Positions 1 through 8,911 are shown, counted from the first letter of the stretch. The stretch: DNA of 64,000 nt from Sutterella sp047777475 (GCA_047777475.1 JBKEET010000006.1:45072-109071); one strand, 5' to 3'. Translations and numbers: made by a program. Notes: a model not told the origin generated them from the letters alone.

Positions 1-141
1 AGATGACGGAAAACGCCCTCTTTTTACCACCCGTTCCTGCGGGAGCGGCTAGGGGAAAGGAGGGCAAAACCTCCCTCGCCCTGCTTTCTTTTCTCTCTGC
101 GGGGAGAGGGTGTTTCCCCTCTTCTCTCCCCTTGCAGCTCC

Positions 142-1542
142 CTACTGCTTTTCCGGACTCCAGAGCGGCTTGCGCAGGGCCTCCAAAGGATCCTCCTCCT
201 CCGATTCCGACATCTCCCTGTATGCCAGCCCAACGTAATGCGAAGTCAGATCAGCCAGCGGCATAGGAACGCTGAGAACCTTCTCTTTCGTGTCTAATTG
301 AAGGTTTTTCATAGAAAAACGAAGGTTCAGCGACGGCGAATACTTCTGCCGATAGATGAAGAGGCTCCTTCCCCTGCTGCTGCCCCTTGCTTTCACTTCG
401 ACCGGAACGACATCCTGGAAAGGTGCAATCAGGAACGCTAGTTCGGCCGTATTGGAGGATGTCCAATAGCACGGAGCCGTTCCGAACTGCCGCATGAAAC
501 TCATGGCCGCGAACGTTTCCGCGAGGACGTCCTTCCAGTTCCTGCGGCCCTGAAGCTTCTGCCCGCCGCGTGCCAAGGTGAGCGCCGCCTGGCGGTTCAG
601 GAGCCCGATGTCCGTCATATAAAGCTTGAAGACATCCGGGTTCCAAGAGGCTTCAAGAGGCATGCCCGGCTCCGAAACCTGATGCACTTTCACAATGAGG
701 CCGGCCGTTTCGAGCCAGTTAACAGCCGGTGCGAACTCACGCGATCTGGCACCTTTTTTAATTTGGCTCACGAAAAAGCGCGAATTCGGCTTCGCAAGCT
801 GCGAAGGAATCGCATCCCAAACCGCGGCGATGCGCGCCGCCTCGGTCGGCGTAGCGTACTGAGAAAAATCCGCTCGATAAAGGGCCAGAATCGCATCAAG
901 CGTACGGTCGATCTCGTCCGTGCCCTGACCGGCGCGAAAGCCTGCAACAGCCGCCGGCATGCCGCCGACGATCATATAGATACGAAACAGTCTTTCGAGT
1001 TCTGGCCAAAGGAAGTCTTCCACCGGCTCGATCGTTCTTTTCTCTTTAAGGCGTCCCCAGAGCTCTGGATTGAAGGTAAGAACGAATTCCTCAAACGACA
1101 GCGGCCAGACATGCTCAAGCTGCACGCGGGAAGGCACAGAAAGATCCAGATGCTTTGTCACCGCTCCGAGGAAGCAACCGGCTCCGGCCACAGCATACTG
1201 CGGTGCTTTTTCGGCGAAAAAGCGAAGAGCTCCGAGGGCCGCCGGCGAACGCTGAATTTCATCGAAGACCAGCAGTGTCCTGCCGGGCTGAATCGGCACC
1301 TTGCTGAATGCCGCAAGGTCCCGGATTAAAACTTCCGGATCTCTTGTGCCCGCAAAAACGGCATCGAGCTCGGGACGGGCGGCGAAGTCAAAATAAGCGG
1401 TGTACTGAAAGGCCTGCCGGCCCAGCTCTCTCAGCAGCCAGCTTTTTCCAGTCTGCCTCGGCCCTTGGAGCAACAGCGGTTTAGACGAACCGTTGCGTGC
1501 CCATGACAGCAGGCGCTCCAGAAGCAGTCTTTTGAGTTCCAT
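142..1542 (-). CDS. AAA-family ATPase with DUF4143 C-terminal domain
   Basis: Encodes 466 aa. A P-loop GPRQTGKS lies at residues 27-34 and a Walker B LLVFDEIQ near residue 95, so it binds and probably hydrolyses ATP. The C-terminal half (from about residue 230) has the winged-helix/nuclease-like layout of DUF4143 proteins, including the late segment VVPVEVKARG. Proteins of this AAA_14/DUF4143 family are common, poorly characterised and often next to mobile or defence genes. I chose the ATG at 1542 because AAGGAGA lies about 8 nt upstream; nine codons earlier the frame is open but lacks a comparable site. The gene stands alone, and two matched palindromes about 85-130 bp upstream may control it. 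Substrate and biological role are not visible from sequence. Confidence 0.85.
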   Translation of the reverse strand: MELKRLLLERLLSWARNGSSKPLLLQGPRQTGKSWLLRELGRQAFQYTAYFDFAARPELDAVFAGTRDPEVLIRDLAAFSKVPIQPGRTLLVFDEIQRSPAALGALRFFAEKAPQYAVAGAGCFLGAVTKHLDLSVPSRVQLEHVWPLSFEEFVLTFNPELWGRLKEKRTIEPVEDFLWPELERLFRIYMIVGGMPAAVAGFRAGQGTDEIDRTLDAILALYRADFSQYATPTEAARIAAVWDAIPSQLAKPNSRFFVSQIKKGARSREFAPAVNWLETAGLIVKVHQVSEPGMPLEASWNPDVFKLYMTDIGLLNRQAALTLARGGQKLQGRRNWKDVLAETFAAMSFMRQFGTAPCYWTSSNTAELAFLIAPFQDVVPVEVKARGSSRGRSLFIYRQKYSPSLNLRFSMKNLQLDTKEKVLSVPMPLADLTSHYVGLAYREMSESEEEDPLEALRKPLWSPEKQ

Positions 1543-1625
1543 ATCCCTGGTCTCCTTCCCTGTCAGCAAGTTTTATTTTGTTGACCGTTTAGGTGTAGTG
1601 GTGGGAAGCTTTATAAGCCATTTTG

Positions 1626-1671
1626 GTGTAATTTTACACTTTTTAGGTGCGATTTTGGTGTAAAAATACAC
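1626..1671. promoter_or_regulatory. Paired TGTA-N4-TACA palindromes upstream of the AAA ATPase
   Basis: GTGTAATTTTACAC (1626-1639) and GTGTAAAAATACAC (1658-1671) are two 14-bp dyads with centres 32 bp apart, about three helical turns, so a dimeric regulator could occupy both on one face. They lie 84-130 bp upstream of the ATPase start. The regulator is unknown. Confidence 0.45.
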
Positions 1672-1938
1672 TAAAACAGCACTTATTGATCACCACATTG
1701 TACAAATCACCTTTTCTAGTACGTACCTGCTCTGCTAGCTTTTTAAGTGGGATTCAAATGCCGAGAAAAGTATTTGGTGCAAGCTCTAACAAATGCCAAA
1801 AGTTATGGAGAGATTCAGACAAATTTTTAATGAAACACAGGGAGCGACAGCCAACAAAGCCAGGAGTGAGTGGAAAATTTTGTGGGCGGCTCTTTCCAAT
1901 TTAAATCTCCGTAGAAGATCGTCTCAGCCATGTCGGGC

Positions 1939-2831
1939 GGAACACCCCCACGCACGTGGGGAAGCCCCTTGGCCTGCTTTTGAATAAGAACAATGCCATG
2001 GAAACACCCCCACGTGCGTGAGGAAAGCGTGCGGATTCCGTGCAAATACCCGTCAGCCTTGGGAACACCCCCCTCGCACGTGGGGGAAGACTCGCGTCCG
2101 CGCCTCTGGCATGAACGAGTGCGGGGAAACTCCCCTACGTATGCGGGAAAGCCCCTCGGTAAAAACCGCGCTCGTACACTATCAAGGAACACCCCCACGT
2201 GCGTGGGGAAGACTGGCAAGAGTCTCACCACCGACTCCGATGACAAGGAAACACCCCATATGCGTGGGGAAGATTAGGCATAGAAACCACAAATTCTCCG
2301 GTGTTCTCGGAAACACCCCTACGCATGTGGGGGAACTTATCTAGTTCCGCCAATAGGCATTAACAGAAGGAAACACCCCCACGTACGTGGGGAAAACATA
2401 AAGTTCCTCGCACGCAAGCACGATCTGTGCAGAAACACCCCCACATGCGTGGGGAAGACCGTACTGGACATCCTCAAATCGGGCTGAGGTTGAAGAAACA
2501 CCCCCACAAGTGTGGGGAAGACCGTACCGAACGCACCGTCCCAAGAGGCGACCCAAGAAACACCCTCACGCAAGTGAGGAAGGCCAAGCTGGACGTAAAC
2601 CTCGGCATACGCTTCGAGGGAAACACCCCCACGTGCGTGGGGAAGACGACTTGTTAATGGCCTCCTGGTACGCATCCTGGGAAACACCGCCACTTACGTG
2701 GGGAAGACCAATTCCGGAACCTACGACAACAACATCATAGAGAAACACCCCCACGTATGTGGGGAAGACGATGGTGAATAAGTCCCAAAACTCACCAGTG
2801 ATGGAAACACCCCCACGTACGTGGGGAAGAC
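1939..2831 (-). CRISPR. CRISPR-like array, 15 heterogeneous type I-E-like repeats
   Basis: Fifteen 28-nt repeats start at about 1939, 2001, 2062, 2126, 2186, 2248, 2310, 2370, 2432, 2495, 2557, 2620, 2681, 2742 and 2804. The period is 60-64 nt, leaving unique spacers of about 32-36 nt. Read on the minus strand, the consensus begins GTCTTCCCCACG and ends CGTGGGGGTGTTTC, with the CCCCAC/GTGGGG hairpin typical of type I-E repeats. The last two repeats (2742 and 2804) match the consensus best and border an AT-rich flank, so the leader is probably at the high-coordinate end and transcription runs to the left. Repeats differ from each other far more than usual, with paired changes in the stem, for example CCTCAC/GTGAGG at 2557 and CCCCACA/TGTGGGG at 2495. 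No cas gene lies in the window. Confidence 0.82.
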
Positions 2832-3332
2832 CCTTAGTTTAGTGATGATCAGCAATCAGAGATACTAAATCTTGATACGGATCTTTCCCCTTAAATATGA
2901 ACCCTTTCCATATTATTCACTAAATTGATACTTGGAAGGACCTTTTTAACAAGAACAAAGCTTACCGTGACTGGCAAAGAAGCTAGAGCTGGACTGAACT
3001 CTTCAAAAGTTTTGCCGTTTTAAGAATTTCAGGCAATTTTCTGCAGAAAAGCTATCTCACAAGATCCACGGGACAAACACTTCCCTCAATGAAATTTCTC
3101 CAATAAGGAAGCCCGTCGCCTCTCCTTATGATACTTTTCAGGCACTTTTCGACAATAAGGAGCAAATCTGCCAGCCCATATTGTCATTTTTGCTTCCGCA
3201 AAAGGTAATTCCGCTCCAAGCCCCACAGCATCGCTCGATTGTCTTAAAACGGCAAGATAAGGCAAGAGCCGCCCGACTTTCGAGCAGCTCCTGAATTTTG
3301 GACAGGCAAACAAGCACTGGATGTGCAGCAGA
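2832..3332. other. Probable CRISPR leader and gene-free stretch
   Basis: About 500 bp without a credible gene. The part next to the array (2832 to about 3000) is AT-rich and of the length expected for a leader, including TTAGTTTAGTGATG and several A/T runs. Short open frames further right have no ribosome binding site or recognisable sequence. I see no cas1/cas2 remnant. Confidence 0.45.
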
Positions 3333-3875
3333 TCACCTAAGTCCGGCCTTCTCAAGCCAACTTTGGATTTTCCCGGAAGCTTGATCGACCTCAGTACCGT
3401 AGAGTGACAGCGCAGGACCTGCCTTTGCGCCCGGCGCAATGCGCTTCACCGCCTGCGGCACATCGCCCAGACCGCTGCCGGCATGCGTCGTCAGCACCAG
3501 GACCGTCTTCCCATTGAGATTCAGGCTTTCGACGGCATGCTCCAAGATTTTGGGCATATGGCCCCACCAAATGGGCGTCGCGATGATCACGGCATCATAA
3601 GCAGCCGTGTCAGGCACCGGCCCCTTGAAAGCCGGCTTGGCGCCGCTGTCGAATTCTTCCTGCGCCACCTGAGTGCAGCGGTAATAATCCTCCGGATACG
3701 GCAGATCAGGCACAATTTCGAAACTGTCGGCAGCTATCTGTTCCTGAATTACCCTAATGGCCCTGCGTGTATTTCCCTCTTTAATGAAAGTCACGCCGCT
3801 TCGACCCCAGTTCTGGCCGTCGCGTGAGAAAAAGACGATCAGCACCTTCTTGTCGTTCGTGTTGGTCTGAGTCAT
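3333..3875 (-). CDS. Flavodoxin-like FMN protein
   Basis: Encodes 180 aa with a flavodoxin fold. The first strand and phosphate-loop region read KVLIVFFSRDGQNWG (residues 9-23), and the second flavin loop ATPIWWGHMP is near residue 90, as in the long flavodoxin_4 group of bacterial flavoproteins. The phosphate loop is atypical, lacking the classic T-x-T-G-x-T. Such proteins carry electrons or reduce quinones in the cytoplasm. The ATG at 3875 is preceded by GGAGGA about 8 nt upstream, better than an ATG 12 codons earlier. It follows a LysR gene on the same strand after a 92-bp gap, so the two may be co-transcribed. The partner and substrate are unknown. Confidence 0.82.
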   Translation of the reverse strand: MTQTNTNDKKVLIVFFSRDGQNWGRSGVTFIKEGNTRRAIRVIQEQIAADSFEIVPDLPYPEDYYRCTQVAQEEFDSGAKPAFKGPVPDTAAYDAVIIATPIWWGHMPKILEHAVESLNLNGKTVLVLTTHAGSGLGDVPQAVKRIAPGAKAGPALSLYGTEVDQASGKIQSWLEKAGLR

Positions 3876-3967
3876 GATGCGGTCCTCCGCTCCATAGATT
3901 TGATGCTTCAAACTCTAAACGGACTGGTGCCTCTTAACTTAAGAAAAAAGAGATTTTCAAATTTGAT

Positions 3968-4867
3968 TTACTTATGCGAAAAAGCTCCGTCAGCCGAGAG
4001 CGATGCCTTCAGCGCGGCGGCAAAACGCTCCGTCACATCGCTGCCGTCGGCCTTGTGCCAGAACGCGCAGATGCGAAACGTCACCGGAGCCCCGTCTTTT
4101 TCGAGCGGGATGCGCACCGCACCGTCCGGCGCATCGCCCGGAAGCAGCAGCGGACGAAATCCCCTGCCTGCTGCTGCCGTAAGCCGGGCTTCCTCCTGCG
4201 ACGACACAAAGATAAAGCGCCCGCGGAAACCAAGAAGATCGGAATAGTAGGAGCGCTCCGCAGGCTGGTACGGAATATCGGTGGCCACGATGCACGGGAA
4301 GTCCGCCAGATCGGCCGCCTCGAGGCGGGGCTTGCCGGCGAGCGGGCTGCTCGCCGCCGCTTCGATCAGCACCGGCGGATTGGCGATAACGATATTGGCG
4401 AAATCGTCCGAAAAAACGCGCCGCTGGTCGCTCACCACCATATCGATCTGGTGCTCGAGAAGGAGCGCATAAAGCGCTTCGTGCGTGCCGGAGCGTACGG
4501 TGATTTCAAGCCCTTTGTTCTCTTGGGCAAAAGCAGCAAGCGCCTTCCGCACGGCGGCTCCGGAGAGGCCCGACAGGCACCCGATGCGCAGCTCTCGCCG
4601 CCGGGAACGGGCGATGCGCACGGCGCTTTTGCAGGCCTGCTGCGTCTGCGTCAGCACCTTGCGGCCCTCCCGGGCCAGGTATTCTCCTGCCTCGGTCAGC
4701 ACGAAAGAGCGGTTCCGCCTGATGAGGAGCGTGATGCCGAGCCGGCTCTCGAGCTTCTTGATCAGCTGGGAGACCGCCGACTGCGAGATGCCAAGGGAAA
4801 GCGCCGCGGCCGTAAAGCTTTTCCTTTCGGCGACAAGGCAGAAAGCCTCGAGTTCACGGTATAGCAT
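3968..4867 (-). CDS. LysR-family transcriptional regulator
   Basis: Encodes 299 aa, the usual LysR length. The N-terminal winged helix-turn-helix is clear (AALSLGISQSAVSQLIKKLE at about residues 21-40), followed by the linker helix and a periplasmic-binding-protein-like effector domain. The ATG at 4867 has GGGAGA about 8 nt upstream. It is divergent from an SDR gene, and the 122-bp gap between them holds a perfect 15-bp dyad, the standard arrangement in which a LysR protein controls its divergent neighbour and itself. The likely target is therefore the SDR gene and perhaps the flavodoxin downstream. The inducer cannot be told from sequence. Confidence 0.93.
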   Translation of the reverse strand: MLYRELEAFCLVAERKSFTAAALSLGISQSAVSQLIKKLESRLGITLLIRRNRSFVLTEAGEYLAREGRKVLTQTQQACKSAVRIARSRRRELRIGCLSGLSGAAVRKALAAFAQENKGLEITVRSGTHEALYALLLEHQIDMVVSDQRRVFSDDFANIVIANPPVLIEAAASSPLAGKPRLEAADLADFPCIVATDIPYQPAERSYYSDLLGFRGRFIFVSSQEEARLTAAAGRGFRPLLLPGDAPDGAVRIPLEKDGAPVTFRICAFWHKADGSDVTERFAAALKASLSADGAFSHK

Positions 4868-4892
4868 GGCATGTCTCCCTCTGAAGAAATTG

Positions 4893-4907
4893 ATTAGAAA
4901 TTCTAAT
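4893..4907. promoter_or_regulatory. LysR-box dyad ATTAGAAATTCTAAT
   Basis: A perfect inverted repeat with 7-bp arms (ATTAGAA/TTCTAAT) around a central A, in the divergent LysR-SDR promoter region. It contains the T-N11-A signature of LysR sites and lies 26 bp upstream of the LysR start. Confidence 0.6.
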
Positions 4908-4989
4908 TTAAAAAGTGCTCTTATCTTATGCGGCAGGGCACACCGTTCCGTACACTGCAGGCATTCAATCTTTCCGACGAGGAGAAAAA

Positions 4990-5820
4990 ATGAAGACCTG
5001 GTTTATCACCGGCGTTTCGAGCGGCTTCGGCCGCGAAATGGCCGAGCAGCTGCTGGCCGCAGGCGCTGCGGTCATCGGTTCCGTGCGCCGCCCCGAAGCT
5101 GTTCAGGACCTGAAAGACAAGTACCCGCAGACCTTTGACGTCCGCATCTTCGACATGCGCGACACGAAGGCCGTCAAAAAAACCGTGGCCGATGCCTTCG
5201 CCGAGCACGGCACGATCGACGTGATCGTCAGCTGCGCCGGCTACGGCCTCTTCGGCGCCGCGGAAGAGCTGTCGGACGAAGAAATCGACGCCATCCTCGG
5301 CACGAACCTTCGGGGATCCATCGCTTTCATTCAGGCGGCGATTCCCTTCCTGCGCCGCCAGAAGCACGGCCGCATCGTTCAGATCTCCTCGTACGGCGGT
5401 CAGGTCGCCTTCCCGGGCAACTCCTTGTATCACGCTACGAAATTCGGCATCGAAGGCTTCTGCGAATCCGTTGCTCAGGAGCTCGAGCCTTTCGGCATCG
5501 GCATGACCATCGTCGAGCCGGGCGGAGCCCGCACGGACTTCCGCTACCGCTCGGCGCACGTCGCAAAGCTCATGCCCGAGTACGACGGCACGCCGACGCA
5601 TGCGTTCCTGCGCATGCTTGACAAGAAGGCCGGCCTCGCACCGGGGGACCCGAAGAAAATGGCGGCCCGCATCATCGAATTCGCCGACAAGCCGAACGCC
5701 CCGCTTCGCATCGTGCTCGGAAGCCAGGCGCTTGCGGCCACGCTCGACACGCTGAAGAAGCGCATCGCGGAATTGGAAAAGCAAAAGGATCTGGCCGCAT
5801 CGACCGACGTCACGGACTGA
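4990..5820 (+). CDS. Short-chain dehydrogenase/reductase (SDR)
   Basis: Encodes 276 aa of the classical SDR family. The dinucleotide-binding TGVSSGFG is at residues 7-14, the NxAG-equivalent reads SCAGYG near 85, and the catalytic serine and Y-x3-K are in ISSYGGQ and LYHATKFG (about residues 135-155). These enzymes are cytosolic NAD(P)H-dependent oxidoreductases. The ATG at 4990 has GAGGAG 6 nt upstream; the open frame extends further up but through the promoter. Divergent from the LysR gene, which probably regulates it. The sequence resembles the broad 'oxidoreductase, SDR family' group, so the substrate is not assigned. Confidence 0.93.
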   Translation: MKTWFITGVSSGFGREMAEQLLAAGAAVIGSVRRPEAVQDLKDKYPQTFDVRIFDMRDTKAVKKTVADAFAEHGTIDVIVSCAGYGLFGAAEELSDEEIDAILGTNLRGSIAFIQAAIPFLRRQKHGRIVQISSYGGQVAFPGNSLYHATKFGIEGFCESVAQELEPFGIGMTIVEPGGARTDFRYRSAHVAKLMPEYDGTPTHAFLRMLDKKAGLAPGDPKKMAARIIEFADKPNAPLRIVLGSQALAATLDTLKKRIAELEKQKDLAASTDVTD

Positions 5821-5845
5821 CGCGCGTCGAGCGCCGTTAAACAGA

Positions 5846-5881
5846 GAGCCGGGCCTGCAGCACTTACCGCAGACCCGGCTC
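5846..5881. terminator. Hairpin between convergent genes
   Basis: GAGCCGGG-CTGC pairs with GCAG-CCCGGCTC around a 10-nt loop, between the stops of the SDR gene (+) and the ferric-reductase-like gene (-). There is no strong U tract on either side, so it is a likely but not ideal bidirectional terminator. Confidence 0.55.
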
Positions 5882-5907
5882 ATCGCTTTCAGGCGTCGGC
5901 CAATCGT

Positions 5908-7206
5908 TCAGCGCCAGACAAAATTCTCGCGGAGCACGTCGGCTTCGCTGCCGCCCGCTTTCTTCCAGGCGGCGATGATGCCATCGGCGAGCTTAGGCCT
6001 TGCGCAGACGGCTAGCTTCTCAGGGCGGGAATCCGTGAACAGCGTCGCAGGATCGAGCCTCGGACCGCGGCTTTCGTAGACCTCAAGCTGCACGCCCGCT
6101 TCTTGGCAAAGCTTCACAACACGCTCGTAAAGCGGCTCTTCCTTCTTGCTCTTCACGCACCAGAGGAGGCGCACATTGGCGAGCTTTTTGCCGCCGGCGG
6201 CCTTAAGCCACGCGCAGAACGGCGCGATGCCGATGCCCGCGGCCGCCCAGACCTGCTTCGCGTCGCTGAAGTCCGGCGCAAAGTGTCCCCAGCCGCCTTC
6301 GATCTTCACGGGGTCGCCCGGCTTCAGGGCGGGCACCGTTTCACTCGTATAGTCGCCGAGGGCCTTGATCAGCAGCTCGACGCCGCCTTTCTCGTCTGTG
6401 CCCGCGACCGAGAACGGGTGCTTCTGCTCGCGTCCGGTCTTGATGAAGACGAACATGCCGGGCTTCAGGTCGAGCTTCTTTTCAGGCTTGATGCGCAGCG
6501 CCGTCACACCGCCCGTGCTCTCGACGCTCTCCACCGTGCCGTTCACGGTCTTGCTGCTGCCCGCGCCGAAGAAGAGCACGCGGATGCTGTACCAGGCGCC
6601 GATGATCGTCACGGCGATGTTGATCCATCCGAACGGCGTCATGAAGTCCGCTTCATCCATGAGGCGGATGCTGTGCAGCGTCAGGAGCAGGAAGATGATC
6701 GAAAAGAGCCGGTGCGTCTTGAACCACGTGCCGTAGCCGATGCGGCGCACGAAGGCGGCAAGACCCAGCAGGACGGCGATCACCGTGAGCCAGATCGACG
6801 ACTCGGTCGCGACGGGACGGAGCACGCCCCAGAGAGCGGCAAGCCCGGAGACGTTCGCGCCGCCGTGCGCGATCTTCGGCACCGGCTCGAGCGTCATCAT
6901 GGCGATGATCGGCGCGATGAGCGGCCTGGCAAACCAGTGCACGACGCTCAGCACGATCGCGGCGACGCCGAGCCACTTGTGCCAGGCATAGAGCCTGTCG
7001 AGCGGAACGCCGGTGACGCGCTCAAGCCAGGCGGGACGGGCGGCAATCATGATGGCGATGGCCATCCAGCCCCAGGCCAGCGTGCCCGTGACGTAAAAGG
7101 CTTCGTGCGCCACGGCCCTTGCGTTGGGCGCGGGCGGCGTAATCCAGAGACCGAACGCCCAGGCGGCGATCGTCAGAAGCGTGAATCCGAATACGATTTT
7201 CTTCAT
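5908..7206 (-). CDS. Ferric reductase-like transmembrane ferredoxin-NAD(P) reductase family protein
   Basis: Encodes 432 aa. The N-terminal ~210 residues form about six membrane helices of the ferric-reductase-like type, with histidines in helices placed to bind haem (HKWLGVAAIVLSVVHWF and THRLFSIIFLLLTLHS). The C-terminal half is an FAD/NAD(P)-binding reductase module with the flavin motif HPFSVAGTDE near residue 262 and a nucleotide-binding AAAGIGIAPFCAWL near 320. It should move electrons from cytosolic NAD(P)H through FAD and haem across the inner membrane; ferric iron or another acceptor is possible. ATG 7206 is preceded by AAGGAG. It is convergent with the SDR gene and divergent from the trp operon leader. 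Confidence 0.9.
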   Translation of the reverse strand: MKKIVFGFTLLTIAAWAFGLWITPPAPNARAVAHEAFYVTGTLAWGWMAIAIMIAARPAWLERVTGVPLDRLYAWHKWLGVAAIVLSVVHWFARPLIAPIIAMMTLEPVPKIAHGGANVSGLAALWGVLRPVATESSIWLTVIAVLLGLAAFVRRIGYGTWFKTHRLFSIIFLLLTLHSIRLMDEADFMTPFGWINIAVTIIGAWYSIRVLFFGAGSSKTVNGTVESVESTGGVTALRIKPEKKLDLKPGMFVFIKTGREQKHPFSVAGTDEKGGVELLIKALGDYTSETVPALKPGDPVKIEGGWGHFAPDFSDAKQVWAAAGIGIAPFCAWLKAAGGKKLANVRLLWCVKSKKEEPLYERVVKLCQEAGVQLEVYESRGPRLDPATLFTDSRPEKLAVCARPKLADGIIAAWKKAGGSEADVLRENFVWR

Positions 7207-7542
7207 TTCAGCTCCTTTTCAGGCTTGAAGAACACACAAGCCGCAATGGCTCTTGATCCTAGGCTACCTGCTTTTTCTGAACTCTTCGAGTGACAGAAAC
7301 ATCATTGCAATATATGCAGTGCATGTTTTTGCGAATCTTTAGTTTTCTTTGCATTTCTCTCAATTTTTTAACAGGGGGGGGTGCTGCAAAAAATCAGCAA
7401 TCGGGGAAACGGCCTCGTTTTCCAGGCATTTCCGCGCACTAAGGCGTTGTGCCTATTGCATAACGGCAATCAGCGGCGTAGAGTTCATTTCCAAGCAGAG
7501 ATGCCCTCTGCCGTTTTCACTCTGTCAAAGAAATCTTTCATC

Positions 7543-7596
7543 ATGGCCTTCAATCGCATTAAAACCGTTTGCCTCTGCTGGTGGTGGCGCCCTTGA
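7543..7596 (+). CDS. trpL: trp operon leader peptide with three consecutive Trp codons
   Basis: A 17-codon frame, MAFNRIKTVCLCWWWRP, ends in TGA just before an attenuator. TGG TGG TGG occupies 7579-7587. In known trp leaders, ribosome stalling at adjacent Trp codons decides whether the downstream terminator forms; three in a row, 283 bp ahead of trpD, is very unlikely by chance. The ribosome binding site is weak, which is not unusual for such leaders. Confidence 0.85.
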   Translation: MAFNRIKTVCLCWWWRP

Positions 7597-7676
7597 AAAA
7601 GCGGGTGCCAGGTTTTGTGCGTTTTTAAATAAGGTCACAGTCTCATAACCCGCGGATGTCGAATCGCGGGTTTTTT
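7585..7676 (+). promoter_or_regulatory. trp transcription attenuator
   Basis: Three mutually exclusive stems can be drawn. Stem 1:2 is TGGCGCCC (7585-7592) with GGGTGCCA (7603-7610), overlapping the third Trp codon. Stem 2:3 (antiterminator) is GCGGGT (7601-7606) with ACCCGC (7648-7653). Stem 3:4 is the terminator AACCCGCG (7647-7654) with CGCGGGTT (7665-7672), followed by T6 at 7671-7676. With abundant charged tRNA-Trp the ribosome reaches the stop codon, blocks segment 2 and allows termination; when Trp is short, stalling leaves 2:3 free to form. Confidence 0.85.
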
Positions 7677-7879
7677 CATACCTAGCTTCTCTGTAAGCCT
7701 CGCTTCTCGGCAGCCGCGGACAGCCAAAAAGGATTCCGTCATGCGTTGCCGAATTCATCCCCTGTTTCTCCGGTCTGCTTTTCCGCAGACGATGCGATGG
7801 CCTCGGGCCGAGCACGAATAACTGCTTCGCCTGAACGTCTTTCCTTTTTCTGATTCGCATCTTTTTTCGGAGAAACATC

Positions 7880-8908
7880 ATGGATGCCAGATTTGAAACC
7901 CTTTACCGCCGTGAATCGCTGAGCTCTGCCGACACGGAAGCCCTTTTCAACGAAGTCTTCGCGGGCCGCATGGAACCGGCCGCGCTCGCCTCGCTTCTCA
8001 CCGCCCTCAAGATCAAGGGCGAAACGCCCGAGGAAATCCGCGGCGCCGCTACGGCTATGCTCACGGCCGCCCGCCCCTTCCCGCGCATCGAAGGCGAAAT
8101 CGGTGAGATCGTCGGCACGGGCGGCGACGGGAGCAGCACAATCAACGTTTCCACCACCGCGGCGCTCACCGCCGCGGCCTGCGGCCTCAACATCGCCAAA
8201 CACGGCAACCGCGGCGTCTCCTCTCCGTCCGGCGCCTCGGACGTTCTTGCGGCGCTTGGCGTTGACATCACGGTGAGCCCCGAAGACGCGGGCAAGCTCC
8301 TTAAGGAGACGGGCTTCGCGTTCTGCTACGCACCCACCTACCATCCTGCGATGCGCTTCGCCGCCCCGGTGCGCAAGGCGCTCGGCACCCGCACGATCTT
8401 CAACATCCTCGGGCCCCTGACCAATCCGGCTCATCCCGACTACGCGCTGATCGGCGTCTACGATCCGTCGCTCCTGCAGCCCGTCGCCGAAACGCTCCGC
8501 CTGCTCGGCATGAAGCGGGGCATGGTGGTCTACGGTTCCGGCACCGACGAAGCGGCCATTCACGGCAAGACGCAGTTCGTGCGGTTCGATGAGTCGGGCA
8601 AGTTCGAGAACGGTGAATTCCACCCCGCTGACTTCGGCGTCGACCGCATGGTGACGCTGAGCGAGCTCAAGGGCGGCAACCCTCAGGACAACGCCCGCAT
8701 CGCCGAGGCGGTGCTCTCGGGTGCCGGCACCTACGCGCAGCACATGGTGGTGCGCGCCAACCTCGCCCTGCTCCTCATGCTCGGCAAGAAGGCCGACACG
8801 CTCCCCGAAGCGCTGCAGATCGCCGAGAAGGCGCTCAACTCCGGCGCCGGCCTCAAGGTCCTCGAAGCGCACCGCGCTTTCGCCCGCTCCCGCGCTGCGG
8901 AGGCCTGA
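7880..8908 (+). CDS. trpD: Anthranilate phosphoribosyltransferase
   Basis: Encodes 342 aa, the normal length for free-standing TrpD. It joins anthranilate to PRPP, the second committed step of tryptophan synthesis. The glycine-rich PRPP-binding motif GTGGDGSSTINVSTTAA is at about residues 79-95, with the family segment KHGNRGVSSPSGASD near 107-121 and the anthranilate-site region after it. ATG 7880 has GGAGAAA about 8 nt upstream. It is the first structural gene after the attenuator; trpE and the glutamine amidotransferase trpG, which usually precede it, are not in this window and there is no TrpG fusion at its N terminus. Confidence 0.97.
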   Translation: MDARFETLYRRESLSSADTEALFNEVFAGRMEPAALASLLTALKIKGETPEEIRGAATAMLTAARPFPRIEGEIGEIVGTGGDGSSTINVSTTAALTAAACGLNIAKHGNRGVSSPSGASDVLAALGVDITVSPEDAGKLLKETGFAFCYAPTYHPAMRFAAPVRKALGTRTIFNILGPLTNPAHPDYALIGVYDPSLLQPVAETLRLLGMKRGMVVYGSGTDEAAIHGKTQFVRFDESGKFENGEFHPADFGVDRMVTLSELKGGNPQDNARIAEAVLSGAGTYAQHMVVRANLALLLMLGKKADTLPEALQIAEKALNSGAGLKVLEAHRAFARSRAAEA

Positions 8909-8911
8909 AAA

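Noticed and set aside
1993..2754. Several short open frames running through the first repeat array
   Set aside because: They contain the translated repeat unit over and over (for example HPHVRGE) and reflect the 61-bp periodicity, not genes.
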